From Plantibacter flavus (GTDB lineage: Bacteria > Actinomycetota > Actinomycetes > Actinomycetales > Microbacteriaceae), in assembly GCF_002024505.1 (NCBI RefSeq), contig NZ_CP019402.1:1-64000 (forward strand): DNA of 64,000 nucleotides, read 5' to 3'. This document shows positions 1 to 13,183 of the stretch, piece after piece (position 1 is the stretch's first letter; every line of letters starts with the position of its first letter). Both the position numbers and the translations under genes were made by a program. The notes below the pieces were generated by a model, which worked only from the letters and a program-made list of their open reading frames with translations, was not told the DNA's origin and did no database searches.

Positions 1-1422
1 ATGTCGGACGCCGACGATGCGATCGCTGAGACCTGGCAATCGGTGCTCGAGATCCTCTCCGTCGACGACCGCATCACCCCGCCGCTCCGCGGGTTCCTCA
101 ACCTCATCGTCCCCAAGGGCATCATGGGCGGCACCTTCTACCTGGAGGTGCCCAACGAGTTCACGATGGGCATGCTCAACCAGCGCATGCGGGCACCGAT
201 CCTCGCTGCACTCGCTTCCATCGTCGACGGCGGTCCCGTCGGCAATTACGCGATCGTCGTCAACCCCGACATCGTCGAGGAACGGTACGAGCAGACCGGC
301 TTCCAGCACATCGACCCGGCACCGCTCGAGTCACCGCAGCCGCAGCTGACCCCGACGCCCACGCTTCCGGCTCGCGAGAACGACACCCGACTCAACCCGA
401 AGTACAGCTTCGACAACTTCGTCATCGGTCAGTCCAACCGGTTCGCGCACGCGGCCGCGGTCGCCGTGGCCGAAGCGCCGGCCAAGGCCTACAACCCGCT
501 GTTCGTATACGGCGACTCCGGGCTCGGCAAGACCCACCTCCTCCACGCCATCGGCCACTACGCGATGAACCTCTACGCGGGGATCCGCGTCCGGTACGTG
601 TCCAGCGAGGAGTTCACGAACGACTTCATCAACTCGATCGCCAACAACCGCGGCTCGTTCTTCCAGTCGCGGTACCGCGACATCGACATCCTGCTGATCG
701 ACGACATCCAGTTCCTCCAGGGCAAGGCGGAGACGCAGGAGGCCTTCTTCCACACCTTCAACACCCTGCACGATCACAACAAGCAGGTGGTCATCACCAG
801 CGACCTGCCGCCGAAGGCCCTCACCGGCTTCGAAGAGCGGATGCGTTCCCGCTTCGAGTGGGGACTCATCACCGACGTCCAGGCTCCCGACCTCGAGACG
901 CGCATCGCGATCCTGCGCAAGAAGGCGCAGAACGAGAAGCTGCACATCCCGGACGAGGTCCTGGAGTTCATCGCCACCAAGGTGTCGAGCAACATCCGTG
1001 AGCTGGAGGGCACGCTCATCCGGGTCGTCGCGTTCGCGAGCCTGAACCGGACCGCTGTCGACATGACCTTGGCCCAGACGGTGCTGAAGGACGTCATCAG
1101 CCTCGACGACGACAACGTCATCTCGCCGATCGACATCATCAACACGACGGCCGACTACTTCAAGCTCTCTGTCGACGACCTGTACGGCTCGAGCCGGTCG
1201 CAGGCCGTGGCGACGGCACGTCAGATCGCGATGTACCTCTGTCGCGAGCTCACGAACCTCTCACTCCCGAAGATCGGTCAGCTGTTCGGCAACCGGGACC
1301 ACACGACGGTCATGTACGCCAACCGGAAGATCACCGACCTCATGCAGGAGAAGCGCTCGATCTACAACCAGGTGACCGAGCTCACAAGCCGCATCAAGCA
1401 GAACCTCCGCTACGGCGCCTGA
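1..1422 (+). CDS. dnaA: Chromosomal replication initiator protein DnaA
   Basis: 473 aa, complete; the window opens on its ATG, so its promoter is not visible. DnaA binds 9-bp boxes in oriC, melts the adjacent AT-rich DNA and recruits the helicase. An N-terminal domain I (about 1-80) is followed by a Pro-rich linker (about 105-125), an AAA+ domain with Walker A GDSGLGKT at 171-178 and Walker B ILLIDD at 230-235, and a C-terminal box-binding helix-turn-helix with the signature DHTTV at 433-437. Length is normal for the family, with a short domain II. The next gene is dnaN, with the presumed oriC between them. Identification is certain. Confidence 0.99.
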   Translation: MSDADDAIAETWQSVLEILSVDDRITPPLRGFLNLIVPKGIMGGTFYLEVPNEFTMGMLNQRMRAPILAALASIVDGGPVGNYAIVVNPDIVEERYEQTGFQHIDPAPLESPQPQLTPTPTLPARENDTRLNPKYSFDNFVIGQSNRFAHAAAVAVAEAPAKAYNPLFVYGDSGLGKTHLLHAIGHYAMNLYAGIRVRYVSSEEFTNDFINSIANNRGSFFQSRYRDIDILLIDDIQFLQGKAETQEAFFHTFNTLHDHNKQVVITSDLPPKALTGFEERMRSRFEWGLITDVQAPDLETRIAILRKKAQNEKLHIPDEVLEFIATKVSSNIRELEGTLIRVVAFASLNRTAVDMTLAQTVLKDVISLDDDNVISPIDIINTTADYFKLSVDDLYGSSRSQAVATARQIAMYLCRELTNLSLPKIGQLFGNRDHTTVMYANRKITDLMQEKRSIYNQVTELTSRIKQNLRYGA

Positions 1423-1890
1423 CGCGTCCTGGTGAACGTTCCCGGCCTCTCGGCGCACTCGGTGTGCTCGAGGGGCCGATTTCGTTCATCAGGCGACGAC
1501 GAGCGCTCATTCGACGACAGGATGTGCGACCGATCTCTCCACATTCCGCCTTCGTAGCCCTGTGGATAACCTGTGGAGAGATGTGGAAGCTCCGGGCGGG
1601 CTTGTGAGTGAACATCATTCACCGACCTTCGCGTCCCACACCCTCGTGTCGTTCTCTCCACAGGCCACCACCAAGTTACACACATGTAGTTCCCTGTGTT
1701 CGAGCGGGTTCGGCGGACTTATCCACAGTTTCCACACCGGTTAAGACTGTTAACCGTTAATTCAATGATCTCTCCGCCAAACAACCTTTCCCCAGGCTCG
1801 CTTCTCCACAGCACCTCGTCCCACTCGACCCCGGAAGCAGACCCACTAGCATTGGTGACGTCATCGAGAGCCAGAGACAGGGGACTTGTC
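1423..1890. other. Putative origin of replication oriC (dnaA-dnaN intergenic region)
   Basis: This 468-bp gap is the normal actinobacterial oriC position. It holds two perfect DnaA boxes in opposite orientation (TTATCCACA at 1719-1727; its complement TGTGGATAA at 1561-1569). A one-mismatch box TTCTCCACA lies at 1802-1810, and several weaker CTCTCCACA or GTTTCCACA sites are spread between. An AT-rich stretch around 1735-1775 contains the inverted repeat GGTTAA-N5-TTAACC (1739-1755) and may be the unwinding element. Position and boxes are seen directly; the melting site is inferred. Confidence 0.85.
1443..1478 (+). terminator. Hairpin terminator after dnaA
   Basis: A 10-bp stem with one G:T pair (1443-1452 with 1469-1478) has a further GCAC/GTGC pairing inside and lies 21 bases after the dnaA stop. 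It is followed by a T-rich stretch (TTTCGTT), as expected for an intrinsic terminator. Confidence 0.6.
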
Positions 1891-3042
1891 GTGCGATTCA
1901 GCGTCAACCGGGATGTATTCAGCGAAGCCGTCTCGTTCGCAGTGAAGCTGCTCCCGCAGCGCCCGACGCTGCCGATCCTGAACGGCATCCTCATCGAAGC
2001 CGGTGACGACGGTCTCATCCTGTCCTCCTTCGACTACGAGGTCTCCAGCCAGACCGGCATCGCGGCCGAGGTCGAGGAGGCCGGCACGGCACTCGTCAAC
2101 GGCCGGTTGCTCTCGGAGATCGCCAGCCGCCTCCCGAACGCGCCTGTCCGGTTCAGCAAGGTCGAGAACCGCATCGAGGTCACCTGTGGTTCTGCCCGGT
2201 TCACGCTCGGATCGATGCCCGTCGAGGAGTACCCGACGATCCCGCAGGTCGACGCCGACTTCGGCCTCGTGCCCGCCGATGAGTTCGCCACCGCAGTGAG
2301 TCAGGTCGCTGTCGCCGCAAGCCGCGACGACGTGACCCCGGTCATCACCGGCGTGCAGCTCGAGGTCTCCAAGACGAGCCTCAGCCTCGTCGCGACCGAC
2401 CGCTACCGCGTCGCGGTCCGCGAGATCGACTGGGACTCGGGCCAGGGAGACGGTTCCAGCGAGACGATCACGGCCCTGGTGCCGGCCCGCACCCTCCAGG
2501 AGGTCGGCAAGACCTTCGGCCACAGCGGCAACATCAACGTCGCGATCACGAATCGCGACGACCGCGAGCTCATCGCGTTCCGGGCCGACCGCAAGACGGT
2601 CACCTCGCTGCTCATCAAGGGCAACTTCCCGCCGGTCAAGCGGCTCTTCCCCGAGACGACCGACAACTACGCGATCATCAACACCGCGGAACTCATCGAG
2701 GCGACCAGGCGTATGTCGCTCGTCCTCGAGCGCGAAGCGGCCCTCCGCTTCACCTTCACCATCGACGGCCTCACGCTCGAGGCCGTCGGATCCGAGCAGG
2801 CGCAGGCATCCGAGGGCATCGACGCCCTCCTCACCGGCGACGACATCGTGCTCTCCCTCAAGCCGCAGTTCCTGATCGACGGTCTGACCGCGGTCCGGAG
2901 CGAGTACGTGCGGTTCTCGTTCACGAAGACGGAGAACACGAACAAGCCGGGACCCATGCTCATCACGAGCCAATCCTCCAAGGATCAGCCGGGTGCCGAC
3001 AGTTACAAGTACCTGCTGCAGCCGAACCTGCTGCTGCGCTGA
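1891..3042 (+). CDS. dnaN: DNA polymerase III sliding clamp, beta subunit
   Basis: 383 aa starting at GTG 1891. An upstream in-frame start at 1696 would add 65 non-homologous residues and read through DnaA boxes, so it was rejected. The protein forms the ring-shaped dimer that tethers polymerase III to DNA. The start VRFSVNRDVF and the family motif LPQRPTLPILNGI (about residues 26-38) are recognisable, as is the expected three-domain length of about 380 aa. It lies directly downstream of oriC, and gnd follows after 17 bases. Confidence 0.98.
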   Translation: MRFSVNRDVFSEAVSFAVKLLPQRPTLPILNGILIEAGDDGLILSSFDYEVSSQTGIAAEVEEAGTALVNGRLLSEIASRLPNAPVRFSKVENRIEVTCGSARFTLGSMPVEEYPTIPQVDADFGLVPADEFATAVSQVAVAASRDDVTPVITGVQLEVSKTSLSLVATDRYRVAVREIDWDSGQGDGSSETITALVPARTLQEVGKTFGHSGNINVAITNRDDRELIAFRADRKTVTSLLIKGNFPPVKRLFPETTDNYAIINTAELIEATRRMSLVLEREAALRFTFTIDGLTLEAVGSEQAQASEGIDALLTGDDIVLSLKPQFLIDGLTAVRSEYVRFSFTKTENTNKPGPMLITSQSSKDQPGADSYKYLLQPNLLLR

Positions 3043-3059
3043 CACGCAAAGGATCCTCC

Positions 3060-3950
3060 ATGCACATCGGTCTCGTCGGTCTCGGCAAGATGGGCAACAA
3101 CATGCGCACGCGTCTGCGTGCGAACGGCATCGAGGTCACCGGTTTCGACCGGAACCCCGATGTCACCGACGTCGCGACGATCAGCGACCTCGTCGCTGCG
3201 CTCCCGGCACCTCGCACGGTCTGGGTCATGGTCCCCGCCGGGGCCATCACCGACTCGGTCGTCGAGGAGCTGAACGGCCTGCTCGAGGCCGGCGACCTGA
3301 TCATCGACGGCGGCAACAGCCGCTTCACGGACGACTTCAAGCACGCTGAACTGCTGTCGGCGAAGGGCATCGACTACATCGATGCCGGCGTCTCCGGCGG
3401 TGTCTGGGGTGTCGACAACGGCTACGGCCTCATGGTCGGCGGTTCCAAGGAGCAGGTGGAGCGGGTCATGCCCGTCTTCGACGCCCTGCGCCCCGAGGGC
3501 CCGCGCGATGAGGGCTTCGTCCACGTCGGAGAGGTCGGCGCCGGCCACTACGCGAAGATGGTGCACAACGGCATCGAGTACGCGCTCATGCAGGCGTACG
3601 CCGAGGGCTTCGAGCTCCTCGACAAGCGCGAGGACATCATCAAGGACGTCCCCGGCACGTTCAAGGCCTGGCAGCGCGGCACCGTCGTCCGGTCCTGGCT
3701 GCTCGAGCTCCTCGTCCGCGCCCTCGAGGAGGACCCGGACTTCGAGCAGATCGAGGGCTACGTCGAGGACTCGGGTGAGGGCCGCTGGACGATCGAGGAG
3801 GCCATCGCGAACGCGGTGCCCGTCCCGACCATCTCGGCATCGATCTTCGCCCGCTTCGTGTCGCGCCAGGAGGACTCGCCGGCCATGAAGGCGGTCGCCG
3901 CACTCCGCAACCAGTTCGGCGGACACGCGGTCAAGAAGGCCGACGACTGA
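3060..3950 (+). CDS. gnd: 6-phosphogluconate dehydrogenase, decarboxylating (short type)
   Basis: 296 aa. Oxidatively decarboxylates 6-phosphogluconate to ribulose 5-phosphate in the pentose phosphate pathway. The N-terminal Rossmann fold carries GLGKMG (7-12), the DGGNS substrate motif lies near residue 86, and the catalytic KMVHNG motif gives Lys166 and Asn170. At about 300 aa it belongs to the short, dimeric, often NAD-preferring class, not the 470-aa NADP enzyme; cofactor preference is inferred. Location between dnaN and recF is common in actinobacteria. A purine-rich AAAGGA precedes the ATG. Confidence 0.95.
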   Translation: MHIGLVGLGKMGNNMRTRLRANGIEVTGFDRNPDVTDVATISDLVAALPAPRTVWVMVPAGAITDSVVEELNGLLEAGDLIIDGGNSRFTDDFKHAELLSAKGIDYIDAGVSGGVWGVDNGYGLMVGGSKEQVERVMPVFDALRPEGPRDEGFVHVGEVGAGHYAKMVHNGIEYALMQAYAEGFELLDKREDIIKDVPGTFKAWQRGTVVRSWLLELLVRALEEDPDFEQIEGYVEDSGEGRWTIEEAIANAVPVPTISASIFARFVSRQEDSPAMKAVAALRNQFGGHAVKKADD

Positions 3951-3969
3951 CGACACGACGTCTCCTGAC

Positions 3970-4024
3970 GAACGAAATCGACCCTCCCGGAGCATTCCGC
4001 TTCGCTGGAGGGTCGATTTCGTTC
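3970..4024 (+). terminator. Strong hairpin terminator after gnd
   Basis: A perfect 18-bp stem (3970-3987 with 4007-4024) encloses a 19-base loop, 20 bases after the gnd stop. The right arm ends in TTTCGTTC. The stem is palindromic enough to work in both directions, and it separates gnd from recF. Confidence 0.8.
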
Positions 4025-4107
4025 ACCCTGCGTCGTCGTGACGGCCGCGCTCGGACGTCCGACGGCGCCCCGACCCGTTCGGCGTCAGGGCGAGGCGGTA
4101 GGGTGAC

Positions 4108-5340
4108 GTGGTGATCGTGCGGCACTTGAATCTCACCGACTACCGCAACTACGCGGTGGTCGACGTGGCGCTCGAACCCGGACCCAATCTGTTCGTGGGT
4201 CGCAACGGCCAGGGCAAGACCAACCTCGTCGAGGCGATCGGATACCTCAGCAGCCTCGGGTCCCATCGGGTCTCCTCTGAACAGGCGCTCATCCGACACG
4301 GTGCCGACGCGGCGATCATCAGGGCACGCATCGTGCACGAAGGTCGTGAGCTGCTCGCCGAGGTGCAGCTCAACCGGGGTTCGGCCAACCGCGCCCAGGT
4401 GAACCGGTCCCAGATCAAGCCGCGCGAACTGCCGCGGTACGTGTCCACCGTGCTGTTCGCCCCGGAGGACCTCCTGATCGTCCGAGGCGACCCGTCTGCG
4501 CGCCGGCGGTTCATCGACCAGCTCCTCGTGCAGCGGATCCCTCGCCTGGCCGGCGTGATGGCCGACTACGACCGCTCCCTGAAGCAGCGGAACTCCCTCC
4601 TCAAGTCGGCGAGGGCGCGCGGGCTGAAGTCCGGGCCCCTGGCGACGCTCGACCTCTGGGACGACCGGCTCGTGCAGTACGGCACGGAGATCATCGCCGA
4701 ACGTCTGCAACTCCTGGCCATGCTCGGTGGGCCACTGCGTGCCGCGTACGAGGCCGTGGCCGGCGACGATCACCGACCGGTCCTCCTGCCCGTGCTCAGT
4801 ATCGCCGGCACCGATGCCGAGGACGAGTCGGCGGCCGCCGATCCCACGGAAGGCGTGGAGCCGGGCGCCCCTGTCGATCTTGCGCGCATCGCGGAACGGT
4901 TCCGTGCGGCGCTCGCGCAGCGTCGGTCGGCCGAGCTCGAGCGGGGTCTGACGCTCGTCGGGCCACACCGCGACGACGTGTTCTTCGGTCTCAACGGGCT
5001 GCCGGTCAAGGGGTACGCGAGCCACGGTGAATCGTGGTCGTTCGCGCTCGCCGCCAAACTCGCCTCAGCCGAGCTCCTCCGCGCCGACTCGTCCCTCGGT
5101 GATCCGGTGCTCATCCTCGACGACGTCTTCGCCGAGCTCGATGCACGTCGCCGGGAACGCCTCGCGGCCGCGGTCGCGGAGTACGACCAGGTCATCATCA
5201 CCGCAGCCGTGTTCGACGACGTCCCCGAACGGTTCACCGCGCACGTCGTGCGCATCGAAGCCGGACGGATCGTGGACGGTCCGGACGGGGCGGCCGGCCC
5301 AGTGAACGAGGCGCTCACCACGGAGTCGACGCATGACTGA
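4108..5340 (+). CDS. recF: DNA replication and repair protein RecF
   Basis: 410 aa. An SMC-like ATPase that loads RecA at single-strand gaps with RecO and RecR. Walker A GRNGQGKT at 31-38, ABC-type signature LVGPHRDD at 283-290 and Walker B VLILDD at 334-339 are in the expected order. Two GTG codons in tandem (4108, 4111) can start it. A -10-like TAGGGT (4099-4104) lies exactly six bases before 4111, suggesting a leaderless message from the second GTG. Its stop overlaps the next gene by 8 bases, which implies translational coupling. Confidence 0.97.
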   Translation: MVIVRHLNLTDYRNYAVVDVALEPGPNLFVGRNGQGKTNLVEAIGYLSSLGSHRVSSEQALIRHGADAAIIRARIVHEGRELLAEVQLNRGSANRAQVNRSQIKPRELPRYVSTVLFAPEDLLIVRGDPSARRRFIDQLLVQRIPRLAGVMADYDRSLKQRNSLLKSARARGLKSGPLATLDLWDDRLVQYGTEIIAERLQLLAMLGGPLRAAYEAVAGDDHRPVLLPVLSIAGTDAEDESAAADPTEGVEPGAPVDLARIAERFRAALAQRRSAELERGLTLVGPHRDDVFFGLNGLPVKGYASHGESWSFALAAKLASAELLRADSSLGDPVLILDDVFAELDARRRERLAAAVAEYDQVIITAAVFDDVPERFTAHVVRIEAGRIVDGPDGAAGPVNEALTTESTHD

Positions 5341-5857
5341 ACCGCGTCGACTCGGACGGGACGCCGACCCGGCGGGGGAACTGTCCGCCACGGTGTACCT
5401 CCGGTTCAAGGAGATCTTCGGCGGCGAACGGGTCTCCCGTGATCGCAAGCGCCGGGAACGCTCGGCCGAGGGGCCGCAGGACTCGGTGCCGTACGGTGTC
5501 GGACGCGACCCCAAGGGCCTCGGGACGGTCATCGATTCACTGACCGCCGGACTCGGGTGGAACTCGCCACTCGCCCAACACGAGGTTCTCGGGAACTGGG
5601 CGGAGTTGTGCGGCGAGGACACCGCCAGGTACTCCGAACCGGTGTCGATCGCGGACGGCGTCCTGCTCGTCCAATGCCAGTCGACGGCCTGGGCGACACA
5701 GTTGCGACACATGCGCCACGAGATCCTCGTCCGCATCGCCGAACGCTATCCAGACGCCGGTGTCGACACGATCCGTTTCCAGGGCCCCGGAGCACCCTCC
5801 TGGAAAAGAGGCCCCAGGTCGATTCCAGGGCGTGGTCCACGCGATACTTACGGCTAG
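5333..5857 (+). CDS. dciA: DUF721 family protein, DciA-like helicase-associated factor
   Basis: 174 aa, starting inside the recF stop region. The DUF721/DciA domain covers about residues 60-150 and has a conserved Trp-containing stretch (LGNWAELCGE). The N terminus is charged and probably disordered. DciA proteins act on the replicative helicase DnaB during initiation in bacteria lacking DnaC-type loaders, and the homologue between recF and gyrB (Rv0004) has this role in mycobacteria. Position and domain support the same role here. The last 25 residues are Arg/Gly/Pro-rich. Confidence 0.85.
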   Translation: MTEPRRLGRDADPAGELSATVYLRFKEIFGGERVSRDRKRRERSAEGPQDSVPYGVGRDPKGLGTVIDSLTAGLGWNSPLAQHEVLGNWAELCGEDTARYSEPVSIADGVLLVQCQSTAWATQLRHMRHEILVRIAERYPDAGVDTIRFQGPGAPSWKRGPRSIPGRGPRDTYG

Positions 5858-7990
<2,133 letters not shown>

Positions 7991-8020
7991 GTGGCACGAA
8001 CCACCCTCATCCACCGGTCA

Positions 8021-8075
8021 CTGAGCTTGTCGAAGTGATCCACCTCGCACCAGACAGGCCCTTCGACAAGCTCAG
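8021..8075. repeat. Inverted copies of a 15-bp intergenic repeat between gyrB and gyrA
   Basis: CTGAGCTTGTCGAAG (8021-8035) is answered by its exact reverse complement CTTCGACAAGCTCAG (8061-8075), giving a 15-bp stem with a 25-base loop. Related single or multiple copies occur at 14032 and 16386. Between two genes expected to be co-expressed it may tune relative gyrA/gyrB levels or stabilise mRNA; this is inferred. Confidence 0.85.
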
Positions 8076-8097
8076 GGACCAGGAGAAGTAAGAGAAC

Positions 8098-10711
<2,614 letters not shown>

Positions 10712-10722
<11 letters not shown>

Positions 10723-11119
10723 CGTCGCAGAGAAGTTGGCCAAGAAGTCGACCAAACGCACCAGCACCAAGCAGGTGCGCCTGAAGCTGGTGTACATCGA
10801 CTTCTGGTCGGCGGTGAAGCTGTCGTTCCTGGCGGCGATCGCGGTCGCCGTGGTCATCGTGGTGTTCTTCTTCCTCGTCTACACCGTGCTGAACACCACC
10901 GGTGTCTTCACGAAGGTCGGTGGCCTGTTCACCGACATCGCGGGCCCGGGGAACAACATCCTGCAGTACGTCAACCTGCCGCAGGTCATGGCCTTCGCGG
11001 GCATCGTGGCGCTGCTCAACCTCATCGTCATCACGCTGATGGGAGCCCTCCTCGCGGGGCTCTACAACCTCAGCGTGAAGATCACGGGTGGCCTGCTCGT
11101 CGGGTTCACCAACAACTGA
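10712..11119 (+). CDS. DUF3566 membrane protein downstream of gyrA
   Basis: 135 aa. Basic N terminus (about 1-25, Lys/Arg/Thr-rich) followed by two predicted membrane segments (about 37-62 and 88-118) separated by a Gly-rich loop. This is the DUF3566 family that follows gyrA across actinobacteria (Rv0007 in M. tuberculosis). The ATG lies inside gyrA and the genes are likely translationally coupled. Its molecular role is unknown; conserved linkage to gyrase and tRNA genes is the only functional hint. Confidence 0.9.
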
Positions 11120-11184
11120 CGCTCGGTCGGGTCGGCGCCGCGCCGTGCGGCGCCGCCCGATTATGAGTTGCGGCGGGAATCGGG

Positions 11185-11190
11185 TAGTCT
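11185..11190 (+). promoter_or_regulatory. Possible tRNA-Ile promoter -10
   Basis: TAGTCT lies 16 bases before the mature tRNA-Ile end, with a weak TTATGA 18 bases upstream (11161-11166). It would drive both tRNAs as one transcript. Confidence 0.35.
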
Positions 11191-11206
11191 CAACAAGGTT
11201 CAAAAC

Positions 11207-11280
11207 GGGGCTATAGCTCAGGCGGTTAGAGCGCTTCGCTGATAACGAAGAGGTCCCAGGTTCAAGTCCTGGTAGCCCCA
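11207..11280 (+). tRNA. tRNA-Ile (GAT anticodon)
   Basis: Full cloverleaf of 74 nt. The acceptor GGGGCTA pairs with TAGCCCC. The anticodon arm CTTCG/CGAAG holds loop CTGATAA with anticodon GAT, and the T arm contains GGTTCAAGTCC. The genomic sequence after the discriminator A reads CCC, so the terminal CCA is not encoded. It is followed by tRNA-Ala, the classical ileT-alaT pair after gyrA. Confidence 0.97.
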
Positions 11281-11335
11281 CCCTGCACGACCAGTAACAC
11301 ACCGATTGGATCGGATCCCCGGATCTGTTCCATCC

Positions 11336-11408
11336 GGGGCCTTAGCTCAGTTGGTAGAGCGCCTGCTTTGCAAGCAGGATGTCGGGAGTTCGATTCTCCC
11401 AGGCTCCA
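11336..11408 (+). tRNA. tRNA-Ala (TGC anticodon)
   Basis: 73 nt. Acceptor GGGGCCT pairs with AGGCTCC (one G:T). The anticodon stem CCTGC/GCAGG holds loop TTTGCAA with anticodon TGC. CCA is not encoded (ACAG follows). It lies 55 bases after tRNA-Ile and is probably cotranscribed. Confidence 0.97.
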
Positions 11409-11417
11409 CAGTCCAGA

Positions 11418-11445
11418 AACGCCCTCGGCAGACGCCGGGGGCGTT
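11418..11445 (+). terminator. Terminator after the tRNA pair
   Basis: The stem AACGCCC/GGGCGTT is extended by CGGC/GCCG and followed by TCTCCGTTGT. It lies ten bases after tRNA-Ala. Confidence 0.75.
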
Positions 11446-11470
11446 CTCCGTTGTCGCGGGGCCCGGCGGT

Positions 11471-11476
11471 TAGGCT
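11471..11476 (+). promoter_or_regulatory. -10 element of a probable leaderless NUDIX transcript
   Basis: TAGGCT sits exactly six bases before the ATG at 11483, and no Shine-Dalgarno sequence is present. The same spacing recurs at seven other genes in this window. Confidence 0.5.
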
Positions 11477-11482
11477 GGCGGC

Positions 11483-11905
11483 ATGGATATCCGCGTCGCT
11501 GCATATGCCGTCATCGTCGACGAACGGGGCATGCTGCTCTCCCATTGGAACGAGAGCGGACACAGCGGATGGACGCTCCCCGGCGGCGGGATCGACCCCG
11601 GTGAGGACCCGGCCGACGCGGCGGTCCGCGAAGTGTTCGAGGAGACCGGCTACCACGCCGAGCTCGACGAGCTGATCGGCGTCGACTCGCAGGTCGTGCC
11701 GGTCGAGCGCCGGCTCAGCACGGCTGCCTCCGGGCCGCTCCACACGCTGCGCATCGTGTACCGGGCGCACCTCGTCGGCGGCACGCTGACCTACGAGGCC
11801 GACGGCAGCACTGATTATGCCGCGTGGTACCCGCTCGAGGAGGTCGGCTCACTCGACCGTGTCAGCCTGGTCGACGTCGGACGACGCTTCGCCGGCCTCA
11901 TCTGA
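11483..11905 (+). CDS. NUDIX hydrolase
   Basis: 140 aa. Complete Nudix box: Gly35, Glu41, then REVFEETGY at 49-57 with the metal-binding Glu53 and Glu54. The family hydrolyses nucleoside diphosphates linked to another moiety; the substrate cannot be told from the sequence. The single domain fills the protein. It is transcribed alone, with a -10-like TAGGCT six bases before ATG and a terminator after its stop. Confidence 0.9.
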   Translation: MDIRVAAYAVIVDERGMLLSHWNESGHSGWTLPGGGIDPGEDPADAAVREVFEETGYHAELDELIGVDSQVVPVERRLSTAASGPLHTLRIVYRAHLVGGTLTYEADGSTDYAAWYPLEEVGSLDRVSLVDVGRRFAGLI

Positions 11906-11925
11906 GCACAGCCGTCACAACACGA

Positions 11926-11957
11926 AGCCCCTCCCCGGTCGGAACCGGCGAGGGGCT
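11926..11957. terminator. Bidirectional hairpin between convergent genes
   Basis: The perfect stem AGCCCCTC/GAGGGGCT has an internal CCGGT/ACCGG pairing. It lies between the NUDIX stop and the stop of the minus-strand gene beginning at 12500, so it can serve both. Confidence 0.75.
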
Positions 11958-11975
11958 GCGTCGTGCGATGCGGGA

Positions 11976-12500
11976 TCAGGAAGCGGCAGGCTCCTCGTCG
12001 GAGACCCACAGCTCGTCGTCTGCGCGGAACGTCTGCCAGACGGCGTAGGCGACACCGGCAGCGGCGAGGACGCCGAGGCCGATCGCGATGACGGTACCGG
12101 CGCTCGCGCCCTTCTTGGCGGGCAGCACCTGCTCGGGGACGTGAAGGCGGCGGAGGGCTGCCTGCACGCGGGTGTCCTTGGCGATGTCGCCGATGCTCAG
12201 CACCGTGCCGACGACGCCACCGACTGCGGGGACGACGCCATCCGAGATGCCCTTCTTCACGCCGTCGACGGCGTTGCGGGAGACCTTGATCCCCCGGTCG
12301 ACCGTCGGGACGACGCGGTGCTCATAGGTGTCGCGGACGACGGGGACCACCTGCTCCTTCGAGAAGTTCCCGAGCTGACGGCTCACCTCACGAGCGACTT
12401 CGTTGGCGTGGTTCAGGACATCCTGCTGGGAGTCCCAGAGGTCGGCAGCGGAACCCTTGAGCTTCTTGAGCTCTTTCCGGCGCTTGCGTGACAGGCTCAT
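11976..12500 (-). CDS. Single-pass membrane protein in the CwsA position
   Basis: 174 aa from ATG 12500, with GGAGAT just upstream; a longer reading from 12611 lacks support. The N terminus is strongly basic (RKRRKELKKLK, about 5-15). A largely helical region of about 20-130 follows, then one membrane segment (about 140-160) and a short acidic tail. In M. tuberculosis the gene at this place and orientation (tRNA-Ala, minus-strand gene, ppiA, crgA) is cwsA. CwsA also has a C-terminal membrane anchor and works with CrgA and Wag31 in division and polar growth. I see no clear residue similarity, so the link is by position and topology only. Function is unproven. Confidence 0.8.
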   Translation of the reverse strand: MSLSRKRRKELKKLKGSAADLWDSQQDVLNHANEVAREVSRQLGNFSKEQVVPVVRDTYEHRVVPTVDRGIKVSRNAVDGVKKGISDGVVPAVGGVVGTVLSIGDIAKDTRVQAALRRLHVPEQVLPAKKGASAGTVIAIGLGVLAAAGVAYAVWQTFRADDELWVSDEEPAAS

Positions 12501-12604
12501 GTGGTCATCTCCAATGATCGCGGCAACAACGTAACCTCCATCTTGCCACTTAGACCCCTGGATACCATCCGAGAGTCCCGAACCCTTGTGCAAGAATTGG
12601 GAGT

Positions 12605-13162
12605 ATGTCAAAGCACACCGCAGTCGCCACGTTGCACACCAACCACGGTGAGATCAAGGTCAACCTCTTCGGGGACCACGCTCCCAAGACGGTCAAGAAC
12701 TTCACCGACCTGGCGACCGGCGGGCGCGAGTGGACGGACTCGAAGACGGGGCAGACCCGGAACGACGCGCTGTACAACGATCTCATCTTCCACCGCATCA
12801 TCCCCGCGTTCATGATCCAGGGCGGCGACCCGCTCGGAACCGGCACCGGTGGTCCGGGTTACAACTTCGACGACGAGATCCACCCGGAGCTCAACTTCGA
12901 CGAGCCCTACATCCTCGCCATGGCGAACGCCGGCAAGCGCCGCAACGCCATCACGGGCGCCGTCGAGGGCACGAACGGTTCGCAGTTCTTCATCACGACC
13001 GTTCCCACCCAGTGGCTCCAGGGCAAGCACACCATCTTCGGTGAGGTCGCCGACGCCGAGTCCCGCGCGGTCGTCGACGCCATCCAGGCCGTCCCGACCG
13101 GTGCCGGCGACAAGCCGATCGAGCCCGTCGTCCTCGAGAGCGTCACCATCTCCGAGGCTTAG
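12605..13162 (+). CDS. ppiA: Cyclophilin-type peptidyl-prolyl cis-trans isomerase
   Basis: 185 aa, cytoplasmic (no signal peptide). Speeds up prolyl bond isomerisation in protein folding. Family motifs are the catalytic FHRIIPAFMIQGGDP (about 61-75), NGSQFFITT and the WLQGKHTIFGEV region. Positionally it matches ppiA (Rv0009) near gyrA. An AAGAAT stretch is close to the ATG, so the message may have a very short leader. It is divergent from the CwsA-position gene. Confidence 0.95.
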   Translation: MSKHTAVATLHTNHGEIKVNLFGDHAPKTVKNFTDLATGGREWTDSKTGQTRNDALYNDLIFHRIIPAFMIQGGDPLGTGTGGPGYNFDDEIHPELNFDEPYILAMANAGKRRNAITGAVEGTNGSQFFITTVPTQWLQGKHTIFGEVADAESRAVVDAIQAVPTGAGDKPIEPVVLESVTISEA

Positions 13163-13183
13163 ACCCCGCTCGGAGGACAGACC

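Noticed and set aside
1696..1890. N-terminal extension of DnaN
   Set aside because: It would cover DnaA boxes in oriC and has no similarity to clamp proteins. GTG 1891 gives the usual N terminus.
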